DNA of 64,000 nucleotides from an uncultured Flavobacteriales bacterium (GCA_913030835.1 CAJWDP010000009.1:29241-93240); one strand, 5' to 3'; numbered from the stretch's first letter, positions 8,902 to 18,941 are shown. The notes: generated from the letters alone by a model not told the origin. Numbers and translations are program-made.

Positions 8902-9486
8902 ATGCACAACATCGAACCATATTACGGATGGCGTGATCTTTATCTAAGTGAAGAAGATCCCCTTTCATCCTTTTATGGCAGCGAGCACAGCGAGTTTTTC
9001 TTTCAAGATAAAATTTACGACCATTACATTCATCCCCAATGGGACAACATGGGATCATCCACCCTTTTTCTCAAAATTATTTTTGCCGATTACGACGATG
9101 GCTATGCATTTATTGAATTACTCGGCGAATGGAATGACATTTTATACAACGACATCATGTTCTTGAAGCGTGATATTGTGGACAGCTTAATCGAAAATGG
9201 AATCGACAAGTTCATTTTAATTGGTGAGAATGTATTGAACTTTCATGCGGGTGATGACTGCTATTACGAAGAGTGGGCAGAAGACATCCCAAACGGATGG
9301 ATCGCGCTATTAAATTTTCGAGAGCACGTTCTAAACGAGATGCAACAAGCAAGCATTACAAATTACTTTGTTCAAGGTGGCGACCTCGATCAACTCGACT
9401 GGAGAACCTATCGCCCACTACCTCTATTCCAGATCATCGAGCAGCGTGTAACAAAGAAATTAGAACCGATCAGGAGAATTTCATGA
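8902..9486 (+). CDS. Conserved-looking acidic protein of unknown function
   Basis: A 194-residue soluble, acidic protein with many aromatic residues (motifs YYGWRDLY, DNMGSSTLFLKI, DDCYYEEWAEDIPNGW). It has no signal peptide, membrane segment or motif I can assign. The tidy alternation of hydrophobic strands and charged helices, and an ATG close to a TAAATTTA promoter-like stretch (8882-8889), argue that it is a real gene. It is monocistronic, convergent with the Nudix/mnmD pair, so context says nothing about its job. Confidence 0.75.
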   Translation: MHNIEPYYGWRDLYLSEEDPLSSFYGSEHSEFFFQDKIYDHYIHPQWDNMGSSTLFLKIIFADYDDGYAFIELLGEWNDILYNDIMFLKRDIVDSLIENGIDKFILIGENVLNFHAGDDCYYEEWAEDIPNGWIALLNFREHVLNEMQQASITNYFVQGGDLDQLDWRTYRPLPLFQIIEQRVTKKLEPIRRIS

Positions 9487-9530
9487 CAATACCATACCTC
9501 AGTCAGCCATCACATTTCATTCAATCGCCG

Positions 9531-9974
9531 TTAATTTCTTTCATCCAACAACCTATTCACAACCAATTTATCAATTGGAAAGGTGAACAGTTCAGAATTT
9601 AGATCTTCAATTTTAATCCAACGAAAACATTGTTGATTGTTCCCTACTCCTTCAAAAGGGATTTCGACTGTGTTTATTTTTTCCGGTTCCTTCAGCTCAA
9701 TTGAATAGTAGACACTAATTAACTGATCACTGGAATTAAACGCAGACCTTTGAAAGTGTTCCGTTGTATAGAAATGAGAAAAGTTGATGATCTCGGCATT
9801 GCACTCCTCTATAAACTCTCGTGCTAATGCATCAGAAATACCCTCTCCCCACTCGAGACCACCACCAACAAATTTGGTCATACGAACCCCCTTCACTATT
9901 TCATCGGTAACCAAAAAAGACTTTTGATACTCACAAATTCCATAAACCCTTATGTTGAACCTTTTGTTTGTCAT
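9531..9974 (-). CDS. Nudix hydrolase
   Basis: A 147-residue Nudix-fold phosphohydrolase; substrate unknown, typically a nucleoside diphosphate derivative. The Nudix box is at 38-60: G38, E44, R52-E53 and E56-E57 are all in place, so metal binding should be intact; the small residue normally following (EExG) is Asn59, a mild departure. The protein has only the core domain. Its ATG overlaps the stop of mnmD by four bases (ATGA), with mnmD upstream in the same unit, so the two are translationally coupled. That pairing could mean sanitising a modified nucleotide or may be chance. Confidence 0.88.
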   Translation of the reverse strand: MTNKRFNIRVYGICEYQKSFLVTDEIVKGVRMTKFVGGGLEWGEGISDALAREFIEECNAEIINFSHFYTTEHFQRSAFNSSDQLISVYYSIELKEPEKINTVEIPFEGVGNNQQCFRWIKIEDLNSELFTFPIDKLVVNRLLDERN

Positions 9975-10636
9975 ATCTTTTTACCTCTCAACATCTCTCG
10001 CTTGCCAGGTGGTCCCGGAAGCCTTTCTACTTGGAAACCAACATGTTCAAGATCTCTGCGCACCTGACCTTTCGCACAATACGTTACAAATATGCCGTTT
10101 AGATCCAAAGCTGCATACATTTTTTCGAATAGAATCGCATCCCACAGCTCTCCTTGCGCTCTTGGCCCAAATGCATCAAAATAGATGATATCGTACGTTT
10201 CTGACACGTTCAAATCCTGAATCAACATCCTGTCTTTGTACAATTCAAAGTTGGGTGTAATTTGAACCAGCTTCTGCCACGGGCACTCGTGAATTTTCCG
10301 GAACACATTTTCTTTATCTTCTGTCTCTTCAGAGTAATTCAATTCAGCAAGTATTTCATTTTGAACAGGGAATGCTTCTATCCCGTGGTACTTGATATTT
10401 TTATCCGTCATACAGCTGAGCATTGCATTTAATCCTGTACCCAATCCCATTTCCAATACTCGAATTGGATCTGCCGTGCAAAAGTTCAATCCATTTTCAA
10501 TAAATACATGGCGAGCTTCGAGAATCGCACCATGAACCGAATGATAATGCTCATCCAGCTCTGCTACAAAAACAGACTTTGAACCATCTTTCGTTGTGAC
10601 AATTTCTCGCGAATATTTCTTCTGATCCTGCTTCAT
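9971..10636 (-). CDS. mnmD: Stand-alone MnmD tRNA methyltransferase
   Basis: SAM-dependent methylation of 5-aminomethyl-2-thiouridine at tRNA wobble position 34 to the methylaminomethyl form. In E. coli this is the N-terminal half of the bifunctional MnmC; here only the 221-residue methyltransferase is present. Signatures: VLEMGLGTGLN (SAM loop, about 59-69), FDAFGPRAQGELWD (about 152-165) and the C-terminal YCAKGQVRR and LPGPPGKREM. No FAD oxidoreductase half lies adjacent, so the pathway probably delivers aminomethyl intermediate directly, as in other organisms with MnmD alone. First gene of the mnmD-Nudix unit. Confidence 0.9.
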   Translation of the reverse strand: MKQDQKKYSREIVTTKDGSKSVFVAELDEHYHSVHGAILEARHVFIENGLNFCTADPIRVLEMGLGTGLNAMLSCMTDKNIKYHGIEAFPVQNEILAELNYSEETEDKENVFRKIHECPWQKLVQITPNFELYKDRMLIQDLNVSETYDIIYFDAFGPRAQGELWDAILFEKMYAALDLNGIFVTYCAKGQVRRDLEHVGFQVERLPGPPGKREMLRGKKI

Positions 10637-10701
10637 TAGACTAAATTCTAAATTACAGGAAATGAATTGAACTTCCGATAATTAATGACCAGTAAAGTTT
10701 A

Positions 10702-12288
10702 CTAGAAAGGTTTGGCTATAACCCGAAATCCTATATAAGGACTAGGCTGAACCATCTCTTCTCCAGTTTTTATCCCGACGGAATAGATCAAACTTCCCCA
10801 AGATCCGCCTTTCGCAATTTTCTTATCTACAACTATTTCAGCAACATTGCCACAAGCATTTTTGACCCCAAAAGCATTTGGATAGTACGAATCCACAGGT
10901 GCTGTAATCAATGCTCCATCCTGACCTCCGGCGGCCTGAATCTGTTCTTTTGTTAGTCCACTCACTAGATATGAACTGTCTTTAAAATCCAATACCCACC
11001 TTTCCTGAACCGTATTAATATTACAAAGCCATGCACCTGTCGCATTCCTTGCGTATGCGCCGCCCCATGGAAATCTGTGTTGATTTATTCCCCCAGAAGC
11101 CATATGTTCCCATTCCCTTTCCGTAGGTAGATTAAATTTCAAGGCTGGATATTTTCTTCTTGGGAGCTCATTGTACTTATCAGTCAACCACTTACAAAAA
11201 AGTAGCGCTTGTTCGATGTCAATGTTAACCACCGGGTGTTTTTTATAATCACTGTGTGTGCTGTAGTCATTCTTTAAGCGACGGGCATATGCTATGGTTC
11301 CGATCCACATATCATCGTTCGGTTTATTTTCACTCGTAGTTTCACGAACAAACTCTGAATACCATTCATTGGAAATTTCAAATTTCCAAACTAGAAGTGA
11401 ATCCTTAACTACATCCACCAGCATTTTTTCAATCCGTTTCGCCGTAATCCTTTTCGTCCGCTGTTCCTTGCAGTCTCTCCGATCAATGACCTCAACGAAA
11501 TAGCGAAATCCAATTTCAGGAGATGGTTTAGAAAATCCATAATACGGATCGATTCCAGAAATTTCAAGATATGGAGCCCTGCTCGCCCAACTTCCTCCCC
11601 TTGTTCTCCCCTCCTCTTGCACCATTTCTGCGACATTACCAGCCATATTGTACAACCCAAATCCATTTGGCCAATAGGATTGCACCGGAGCAGTTATATC
11701 CGCACCATCATTTAAGCTTCCTGCAACACCCATGTAATCTCCTCCGCCGCGAGTGAAATTGGCCATAAACTGACCTTTGAATTTATCGGTTGTATTTCTC
11801 AATCCCAAACCCGGCCAGGGAAAAATTGCATTTTCGTCGCCACCTCTGGCGGCCTCCTGCCATTCTCTATCCGAAGGCAATCGTACGTCAATCGATACAA
11901 TAGACTGATCGGTTGATTTCGCATACTGTACATTCAACTTGCTCTCTAACCAATTGCAATATGCTTCCACTTGTTTTTTGGTCAGATTCACCACCGGATA
12001 GTTTCGATATGCCGGATGTCTGAAATAGTGTTCTTGATATGGCTCGTTGAATCTACCCGGGGTATTCCATTGAGCTGTATCAGGAAGTAAGGTTAAATAC
12101 CGTTCGTAACCGTAATTCTTATACTCATCGGCCAAAAACAAAAGATATTGACCATTGGTAACTTCAGTTTCAGCTGCAAATAGATAATTACCCTTAACCG
12201 GCTTACAATTTGGAACAAGTAGTCGTTCAGCACCTATACAATCCAATAATTGTAGAAGTGTTACCGAAAATAAAATGATTCGTTTCAA
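10702..12288 (-). CDS. Exported protein with two FGE-sulfatase domains, GldJ/GldK-like
   Basis: Two formylglycine-generating-enzyme (FGE-sulfatase) folds in tandem, about residues 30-265 and 300-528. Each keeps the structural signatures: TNGQYLLFL, HPAYRNYPVVNL, LPSDREW, FGLYNMAGNVAEMV, GGSW and IGFRY in the first; HPVVNID, LPTEREWE, FGVKNACGNVAEIV, GGSW and IGFR in the second. GldJ and GldK of the T9SS/gliding apparatus have this fold as structural, non-enzymatic modules, and the phrase LLPDTAQW with HPAYR is reminiscent of them, but they carry one domain. The TTG at 12288 gives a signal peptide (KRIILFSVTLLQLLDCIGA); an ATG at 12369 would add 27 unlikely residues. No proper lipobox (the residue before Cys is Asp). 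Divergent from a T9SS cargo. Confidence 0.75.
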   Translation of the reverse strand: MKRIILFSVTLLQLLDCIGAERLLVPNCKPVKGNYLFAAETEVTNGQYLLFLADEYKNYGYERYLTLLPDTAQWNTPGRFNEPYQEHYFRHPAYRNYPVVNLTKKQVEAYCNWLESKLNVQYAKSTDQSIVSIDVRLPSDREWQEAARGGDENAIFPWPGLGLRNTTDKFKGQFMANFTRGGGDYMGVAGSLNDGADITAPVQSYWPNGFGLYNMAGNVAEMVQEEGRTRGGSWASRAPYLEISGIDPYYGFSKPSPEIGFRYFVEVIDRRDCKEQRTKRITAKRIEKMLVDVVKDSLLVWKFEISNEWYSEFVRETTSENKPNDDMWIGTIAYARRLKNDYSTHSDYKKHPVVNIDIEQALLFCKWLTDKYNELPRRKYPALKFNLPTEREWEHMASGGINQHRFPWGGAYARNATGAWLCNINTVQERWVLDFKDSSYLVSGLTKEQIQAAGGQDGALITAPVDSYYPNAFGVKNACGNVAEIVVDKKIAKGGSWGSLIYSVGIKTGEEMVQPSPYIGFRVIAKPF

Positions 12289-12361
12289 AAGATTTTTAGT
12301 CGTATAACTAAGATAGAAAGCTTTGGTTACGTAGCATCCCAATTCTACTTGGAATAGGATA

Positions 12362-12392
12362 TTGCCCATTTAAATTTCAGCGTGTACATTTG
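12362..12392 (+). promoter_or_regulatory. Promoter (-33 and -7) of the BNR/PKD gene
   Basis: TTG at 12362-12364 and TACATTTG at 12385-12392 are separated by 20 bases, within the Bacteroidota -33/-7 spacing. The -7 box overlaps the first codons of the open frame if it were read from the upstream GTG at 12382, which favours the ATG at 12409 as start. Confidence 0.6.
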
Positions 12393-12408
12393 CCGTAATC
12401 TAGTTGTT

Positions 12409-15400
12409 ATGAAATATATTTTATTGCTCTCATTATTCGTAATTCCTATTGCCCATCAATCGCAGGAATGGGTTTCAAAAATGCAGGATCCGAATGTAAA
12501 CTTCTACGAGGTACAAGAAGCCTTCAATTCGTATTGGCAAGGGCGCACGATTGATCGAGGAAGAGGTTACAAGCAATTCAAGCGATGGGAATATTTTATG
12601 GAACCTAGAGTATTTCCTTCAGGAAACAGACCATCTCCTTTCACTAATTATCAAGAGCGATTGAAGTTCGACGCAAAGTATGCCACGTCACAAGCCAAAT
12701 CAGGCAACTGGATACCACTTGGACCGAGTTCATGGACCAATCCAACAGGATGGAACCCCGGTAATGGACGGATAAATTGCGTTGCGGAAGACCCAACAGA
12801 CCCGAATACCTTGTATGTAGGATCACCATCAGGAGGAATCTGGAAAACTACGGATTCCGGAAATAGCTGGTCTCCGCTGTCCGACGATTTTGTTTCCATG
12901 GGTATTTCTTCCATCGTGATCAGCCAGACCAATCCGAATTTGTTGTACGCCGCGACAGGGGATGCGGACGGCAGTGATACCTACAGTATTGGGGTAGTAA
13001 AGTCCGTTGATGGCGGTATCAACTGGAATACAACCGGGTTGAATTACCTGGTAACTGAATCAAAGAAGATTCATAAGCTCCTGATCCACCCAGCCAACGA
13101 TGATATCTTATGGGCAGCAACCAACAATGGATTTTATAAAACTGAAGATGGAGGAGATTCCTGGGTAAAGAAAAATAACTACGTTATTCGAGACATTGAG
13201 CTGAACCCACAAAATCCCAATACCATTTATGCAAGTGGAAAAGCCATATTTTATTCGCACGACGGAGGCGATACGTTTACTTCTAGCACAGGATTACCTA
13301 GTACATCATTGGTTGGAAGGATTGCTATTGCGGTAACCGAGGCTGACTCAAATTATATCTATGCCGTTGCTGCAAGTGAAAGCGATAATGGGTTACTCGG
13401 CATCTATCAATCCACCGATGGAGGAGCCTCATTTACTTTAAAGCACGACACGACCAATCTTTTGGGATACTCTGAAGATGGAACCAGTACTGGCGGTCAA
13501 GGTTGGTACGATCTGGCAATCGCTTGCAGCCCAACCAATAGAAACAGAATATTGGTGGGTGGCATCAACGTCTGGAGATCACTGGATGGAGGAAACACAT
13601 TTTCTATCGTATCGCATTGGGTACATCCGTCTTCTGTGGGTTACACTCATGCCGATATTCATTCTCTTGATTTTATTGGTTCAACTTTATATTGCGGAAG
13701 CGATGGCGGTATTTTTAGATCCTTCAACAGCGGCAGCTCGTGGACGGACCTTTCCGAAGGCCTTGAAGTGAGTCAATTTTACAAGATGGGTATTACCGAA
13801 CAAAATTACGATCTGATAATCGGCGGATTGCAAGACAACGGGACGTTTATCCATAAAACCACCGGTTGGGAACACATCAGAGGTGGCGATGGAATGGAAG
13901 CGATTATTGATCCTACGAACCAAGACGTCTGGTATACGTCGTATCAAAACGGATCTCTAAACAAAACTACCGATGGAGGGGCATCATACTTCGGCATATC
14001 AGATAGTATTGATGACAGCGGCGGATGGGTAACTCCATATGTAATCAATCCAAGTAACACGGATGTGCTGTACTCAGGATACTCATCTATCTGGAAAACC
14101 TACGATGGCGGTTTGGACTGGGAACGCATCTCTACTCCCGGATCGACGATACGTTATATTGACATTTCAAAGTCCAATCCTGATGTTGTTTACTATTCCA
14201 GCTACGACGAAATATGGAGAACCGATGATGCCGGAGTGACGTGGATCAATTGCACGTCCAATCTTCCAGTAGGAGCATCCATATCCTCTTTTGCTATCAG
14301 CCCTACTGACCCGACCATTGTATATCTCACCTTATCCGGATATTCCATTGGAAGCAAAGTTTTTGTAACCGGTAATTCTGGCGCATCGTGGGAAAACCTT
14401 TCTGGCAACCTACCCAACGTACCGGTAAATTGTGTGGTATATGAAGAAGGAAGCTATGCCGGAATTTATGTAGGTACCGACAACGGTATTTACTACAAAG
14501 ACAGTAACCTTGTAAATTGGCAGGCCTTTGATAATGGTTTGCCAAACGTTATTGTAAATGAGCTAAACATTCACAATACAACCGGGACCATAAGAGCGGC
14601 AACATATGGAAGAGGTATTTGGGAATCACCGGTTAGAGGACCTCTCGCTCCCCCCACTGCCGATTTTTCATCCAACTTTACAACCGTATGTCCAGGACAG
14701 GAAATTCACTTCTTGGATGAGTGCTACAATCATGGACCTTATTGGTCATGGAGCTTTCCCGGAGGAATACCATCAACAAGCACCGATCAAAATCCAGTCG
14801 TTACCTATCCGTCAGTCGGGACATATGATGTTCAATTGGTTGTCTCAAATGCCGCCGGTAGCGATTCGGTTATACGCACGAATCACATTTCGGTGGAATC
14901 GCCATCGGTGAATCTGTTAAATATTGAGGAGGACTTTGAATCCGGAATCAATCCACAATGGGTAATCAACAATTACGATGCTGCTCAAACCTGGGCTATT
15001 GTGCCTTATGGAGCATACGGCCTCAGTGATTCCTGTGTCGCTATCAACAACATTGATCAGATAACTCTAAGTAACGATGAATTGTTTAGTGAAGCCTTCG
15101 ATGCAAGCAGCGAAACAGAAGTATGGTTGCAATTTGATTACGCTTATGGCAGAAACAGCGGAATTAAAAAAGATTCACTGGCCATCTACACTACGTCAAA
15201 TTGTGGAATAAGCAATACCCACATTTGGCAAGAAGGGGGATATAATTTATCTACTGCAAGTGGTCTGTTTACCGGACCTTTTTATCCTACATCATCTCAC
15301 TGGACCACAGTTACACTTGACATTAGTCATGTTGCAGGCGATAGTAGCGTAAAAGTTCTCTTTTCGAACATAGGCAAGCAAGGCAATTGGTTGTACCTGG

Positions 15401-15672
15401 ACAACATCAACATAACCAACTATCAACCTGCGACAACGATTCAGGATGTGAATATCCCTGAAGTTTCAGTTTTTCCGAACCCAAGCTCAGGTATTTTTAC
15501 GATCTCAGGATTACCGAAAGGCATCTATTATGAGGTATATGACATTACAGGAAGATTGATTATTGAGTCCAACAAAGAAGAGCTGAATCTAATCAACCAC
15601 AATTCAGGAGTGTACCTTTTGAAAATAATAATAGAGGGGCAATCTCAAGTTATAAGGCTGAGCAAACAATAA
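12409..15672 (+). CDS. Secreted BNR/VPS10-type propeller protein with PKD and T9SS type A domain
   Basis: A 1087-residue exported protein. Signal peptide MKYILLLSLFVIPIAHQSQ; then sortilin/BNR repeats with Asp-box-like turns (SGGIWKTTDSGNSW, TEDGGDSW, STDGGAS and others) over about 90-740, a PKD domain (about 747-830, PPTADFSS to SVES), a jelly-roll or MAM-like part (about 840-1000) and a T9SS type A sorting domain (about 1016-1087, VFPNPSSGIF to VIRLSKQ). It is expected to be exported by the Sec and type IX systems and fixed to or released from the cell surface. BNR families include glycosidases and adhesins; no catalytic residues can be named, so enzyme function is not claimed. Starts at the ATG, not the upstream in-frame GTG. 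Confidence 0.9.
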   Translation: MKYILLLSLFVIPIAHQSQEWVSKMQDPNVNFYEVQEAFNSYWQGRTIDRGRGYKQFKRWEYFMEPRVFPSGNRPSPFTNYQERLKFDAKYATSQAKSGNWIPLGPSSWTNPTGWNPGNGRINCVAEDPTDPNTLYVGSPSGGIWKTTDSGNSWSPLSDDFVSMGISSIVISQTNPNLLYAATGDADGSDTYSIGVVKSVDGGINWNTTGLNYLVTESKKIHKLLIHPANDDILWAATNNGFYKTEDGGDSWVKKNNYVIRDIELNPQNPNTIYASGKAIFYSHDGGDTFTSSTGLPSTSLVGRIAIAVTEADSNYIYAVAASESDNGLLGIYQSTDGGASFTLKHDTTNLLGYSEDGTSTGGQGWYDLAIACSPTNRNRILVGGINVWRSLDGGNTFSIVSHWVHPSSVGYTHADIHSLDFIGSTLYCGSDGGIFRSFNSGSSWTDLSEGLEVSQFYKMGITEQNYDLIIGGLQDNGTFIHKTTGWEHIRGGDGMEAIIDPTNQDVWYTSYQNGSLNKTTDGGASYFGISDSIDDSGGWVTPYVINPSNTDVLYSGYSSIWKTYDGGLDWERISTPGSTIRYIDISKSNPDVVYYSSYDEIWRTDDAGVTWINCTSNLPVGASISSFAISPTDPTIVYLTLSGYSIGSKVFVTGNSGASWENLSGNLPNVPVNCVVYEEGSYAGIYVGTDNGIYYKDSNLVNWQAFDNGLPNVIVNELNIHNTTGTIRAATYGRGIWESPVRGPLAPPTADFSSNFTTVCPGQEIHFLDECYNHGPYWSWSFPGGIPSTSTDQNPVVTYPSVGTYDVQLVVSNAAGSDSVIRTNHISVESPSVNLLNIEEDFESGINPQWVINNYDAAQTWAIVPYGAYGLSDSCVAINNIDQITLSNDELFSEAFDASSETEVWLQFDYAYGRNSGIKKDSLAIYTTSNCGISNTHIWQEGGYNLSTASGLFTGPFYPTSSHWTTVTLDISHVAGDSSVKVLFSNIGKQGNWLYLDNINITNYQPATTIQDVNIPEVSVFPNPSSGIFTISGLPKGIYYEVYDITGRLIIESNKEELNLINHNSGVYLLKIIIEGQSQVIRLSKQ

Positions 15673-15675
15673 AAA

Positions 15676-17790
15676 TTACTTGCTTAATATCTTGAATTCT
15701 GTGCGTCTATTCTGTTGGTGACCTTCTTCTTTGTCTTCTTTGGTTTCCATTTTGGCTATTTCCTCATCTGAAATAATGGGTTTTTCTTCCCCATAACCTG
15801 CATACACCAGACGACTACCGGCTATTCCTTTTTTCTTCAAATACTCAACAACGGCTTTCGCTCTGTTTTCCGATAATGTTTTGTTGTGAGAAGAGGAACC
15901 GCGGGTATCTGTATGGCCCGAAAGCTCAATTTTCAACGTAGGGTTTTCAACCATCAGTTTATTTAATCTCTCCAATTCCGTTTTCGATTCAGGACGCAGG
16001 TCGTACTTGTCCAGATCAAAAAAGATATTTCTCAGCACGATTGCTTTACCTACTTCTATCTTTTTCAAATCCACGTTTTTTTCATACTCTCTATATCCTG
16101 AAGCTTTTGGAATGTCAAAATTTTCAGAGTGGAAGAGATAACCAGTGGATTTTACCGCAATCCCATAATTTTTGCCTGATGGTAATGAAACCAGATACCT
16201 TCCAGAGGCAGGATCCGACTGAAATGTTTGAATTACCAAACCACTAAGATTATCCACCAGCTCAATAGACGCCATCAATGGTTTTTGAGTTTTTTCATCT
16301 TTTACAACTCCTTTAAGAATCGCCAGATCTGATTGTTGAACCTGCACCTTTGGCATAACTACCTTCTCTGTAACAGGCTTGGCAACCATAGCCAGCAGGT
16401 TATCTTCGGCATTCATCAGTGGAATCTTTTCTTCACCCAAAAATGTGATCAGATAAATGTCTTTTTCACCAAAACCATCTTGTTTAAAAGATGAATAATA
16501 GCCATGACGGCCATTTCCTGCCATTACAAAGTGAACGTCATCATCAGGAGTATTCACGGGGAATCCAATGTTCTCAGGGGTCGAGAATGTCCCATCATCA
16601 TTCTTGATTGTTTTGAAAATATCAAAACCTCCCATGGAATTATGTCCTTTTGAAGAGAAATAAAATGTTTTTCCATCCGGATGAACAAAGATTCCAACTT
16701 CATCGTATTCTGTATTGATTACGGAGCTCAAGTTGGTTGCTTCTCCCCAGCGTTTCTTCACCTCATCCCAACGACTCATCCAAATATCCCGGTCTCCCTT
16801 TCCCCCATCACGGTTGGAAACGAAATACAGCGTTTTTTTATCAAAGCTGATCGACGCTCCTGTTTCCCAAGTGTCCTTATTGTTGATGTTCTTACCCAAA
16901 TCCTCCAATTTGGACCATCCGTCAGCTTCTTTGGTGGAATAAAATAGATCTCCTTTGTTTTTTCCGCTGTCGTAATAGGTAAAAAGCATTTGACCATCAT
17001 TGGAAAGACCGACGGTCGCATCATGATTTTTGGTGTTAATTCGTTCTGAAATGCCATTCGCAGGACTCCAGCTCTCACCGACCTTTTCCGAGATATAAAT
17101 ATCTTCCATGTATTGACCATTTACTTCCTGCTCCCCGGTACTCCCCTCCCTTCTGGAAGTGTAAATAATTACGGATTCGTCTGCAGATATCACAGCAGCA
17201 TACTCAGGATATTTTCCATTGATGTTGTTTCCCAAGTTGTCAATCCATACTCTTACTGGTTCTTCCAGTAACTCGATCCCACTCTCGCACTCCTTTATCC
17301 TCTTATTCACCATAGCAAATTGATCACTCTGTTCTTTTGGACTAAGTGCGTTTCTGAACAATTTATACTCATAAAGCGCCTCTTCAAAAGCATATTGAAG
17401 CTGTTTTGAATAGCCTAAATAATAGTGAATCATGCGGTCTACGTTCGGCTTTAATTCATATGCCTCCTGAAAAAAATGCAGCGCATCAAATTTATATGGA
17501 CTATTGATTTCACAGATACCTATTTTAAAGCATAAATCGGCGCTTTTAGGGTTAAAGTCGTACGCCTTTTTCAGCAAAGGAATTGCTCCTTGATAGTTGG
17601 GGTAATAGCCTTCAGGAACATCGATAAGCGCTAATCCATCCTGCAACCATTTTTTAGCCTCTTTGAACTCCGCTTTATTTTCTTTGAAGTACTCTTTCTC
17701 AAAAGGTATATCTCCTCCTTTTTGTCCGAATGCAGAAACAATCGAAACGATAAGGACCAACATCAGTGTTGTTAAGTTTTTCATTTTCAT
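15676..17790 (-). CDS. PorE-like TPR/PD40/OmpA envelope protein
   Basis: A 704-residue exported protein with the PorE order of domains: signal peptide (about 1-22), TPR-like helices (about 35-150), PD40 propeller (about 195-450), carboxypeptidase-regulatory-like domain (about 488-570) and OmpA C-terminal domain (about 585-704). The OmpA domain is canonical: NIFFDLDKYDLRPES, SGHTDTRG with the peptidoglycan-binding Asp, LSENRAKAVVEYL with the Arg, and QNRRTEF. In Porphyromonas PorE anchors the T9SS to peptidoglycan; orthology here is inferred from architecture, and other paralogues in the window weaken a one-to-one claim. Nine bases separate it from the TPR gene upstream, so the two are one operon. 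Its 3' end lies four bases from that of the convergent BNR gene. Confidence 0.88.
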   Translation of the reverse strand: MKMKNLTTLMLVLIVSIVSAFGQKGGDIPFEKEYFKENKAEFKEAKKWLQDGLALIDVPEGYYPNYQGAIPLLKKAYDFNPKSADLCFKIGICEINSPYKFDALHFFQEAYELKPNVDRMIHYYLGYSKQLQYAFEEALYEYKLFRNALSPKEQSDQFAMVNKRIKECESGIELLEEPVRVWIDNLGNNINGKYPEYAAVISADESVIIYTSRREGSTGEQEVNGQYMEDIYISEKVGESWSPANGISERINTKNHDATVGLSNDGQMLFTYYDSGKNKGDLFYSTKEADGWSKLEDLGKNINNKDTWETGASISFDKKTLYFVSNRDGGKGDRDIWMSRWDEVKKRWGEATNLSSVINTEYDEVGIFVHPDGKTFYFSSKGHNSMGGFDIFKTIKNDDGTFSTPENIGFPVNTPDDDVHFVMAGNGRHGYYSSFKQDGFGEKDIYLITFLGEEKIPLMNAEDNLLAMVAKPVTEKVVMPKVQVQQSDLAILKGVVKDEKTQKPLMASIELVDNLSGLVIQTFQSDPASGRYLVSLPSGKNYGIAVKSTGYLFHSENFDIPKASGYREYEKNVDLKKIEVGKAIVLRNIFFDLDKYDLRPESKTELERLNKLMVENPTLKIELSGHTDTRGSSSHNKTLSENRAKAVVEYLKKKGIAGSRLVYAGYGEEKPIISDEEIAKMETKEDKEEGHQQNRRTEFKILSK

Positions 17791-17799
17791 ATCAAATCT

Positions 17800-18879
17800 T
17801 TACTTGACACAAGTCACTCTTCTGTATTCTGCTGCTACTTCTACTCCAAGGATTTCCGCTTTCTGCCAATCGGCACACGCATCATCCAATTCTCTGAGCA
17901 TTTCTTTTGCAATTCCTCTGTTGTAATAGGCATAAGCATAATCAGAATTTTTCCCGATAGCCAAATTGCAATCCTCCACAGCTTCCTTGTACTTTTCCAA
18001 TCTGATCAATGCCGATGCTCTATTGTTCAGTGCATAAGCGTAATCCGGTTTAATTTTTATTGCCTTGCTGAAATCGGAAACAGCACCTTCATAATCCTCT
18101 AGCTCATATTTTGCCATACCGCGATTGTTATACGCTATGTAATAATCATCCTTCAAACGAATGGCTTGATTGTATTCAGAGATAGCCCCTTTGTAATCCT
18201 TATTCTGACGTTTTGCTGAACCAAGGTTATTGTAGGCAAAAGACAAACCTGGATCACTTTTAACCGCCATCGTATAATCCGCTATAGCACCAGTTAAATC
18301 ATCCAACTTGCGTTTAGCACTGCCTCGATCGTTGTAAGCGTATGCATAATTATGTTTTAACCGTATGGCTTCATCGTAATCCTTAATAGCTGATTTGTAA
18401 TCAGTTTTCTGAAAATACAGCATACCTCGATAGTAATAATACTTGGCTTCCTTTGGCTCCATTTGAATTGCCATTGAAAATGACTCATATGCAGCATTCG
18501 GATCAGCTTTTTCCAATTTGGCCCTGCCGATTTGAAAATGTGCCTCATGATAAGTTGAATCCCTCTTCAGCGTGCCTTTAAAATCTCCGATTGCTTTATC
18601 GTATTGTTTCATTGACATAAAGCACATTCCACGGTTGAAAACCGCTTTAGAAAAATCCTGTAATACATTCAACGCCAAATCAAATTCAGAAATGGCCTGT
18701 GAGAATTTATCTTGTTCCATCAAGGTCACTCCCTTATTGTAATGGCGTTCTGCCTCAGCTACCTGATATAGACTATCATTCTGTATCAATGAGTCCTTTT
18801 TAGCTTGGAGCTCTTCATCTTGAGCAAATGCATTAGTGAAAACGAATAGAATGGAAAAGAATGATAATAATACCTTCAT
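17800..18879 (-). CDS. Exported TPR-repeat protein
   Basis: A 359-residue secreted or periplasmic protein made almost wholly of tetratricopeptide repeats, about eight or nine units of 34 residues. The later ones are highly regular (AYNDRGSAKRKLDDLTGAI, AYNNLGSAKRQNKDYKGAI, AYNNRGMAKYELEDYEGAV) and the chain ends in the DACADWQKAEILG cap common in Bacteroidota TPR proteins. The ATG at 18879 gives a good signal peptide (MKVLLSFFSILFVFTNAFAQ); the frame continues 11 codons upstream but a promoter-like AATTTTTG lies there. It is the first gene of an operon with the PorE-like protein, so a scaffold role with that protein is a reasonable inference. Confidence 0.88.
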   Translation of the reverse strand: MKVLLSFFSILFVFTNAFAQDEELQAKKDSLIQNDSLYQVAEAERHYNKGVTLMEQDKFSQAISEFDLALNVLQDFSKAVFNRGMCFMSMKQYDKAIGDFKGTLKRDSTYHEAHFQIGRAKLEKADPNAAYESFSMAIQMEPKEAKYYYYRGMLYFQKTDYKSAIKDYDEAIRLKHNYAYAYNDRGSAKRKLDDLTGAIADYTMAVKSDPGLSFAYNNLGSAKRQNKDYKGAISEYNQAIRLKDDYYIAYNNRGMAKYELEDYEGAVSDFSKAIKIKPDYAYALNNRASALIRLEKYKEAVEDCNLAIGKNSDYAYAYYNRGIAKEMLRELDDACADWQKAEILGVEVAAEYRRVTCVK

Positions 18880-18941
18880 TTTACTTAATTTACGCGGAAA
18901 ACGAATGTACAAAAATTATACCCGTTAATTGAACCCATTTT

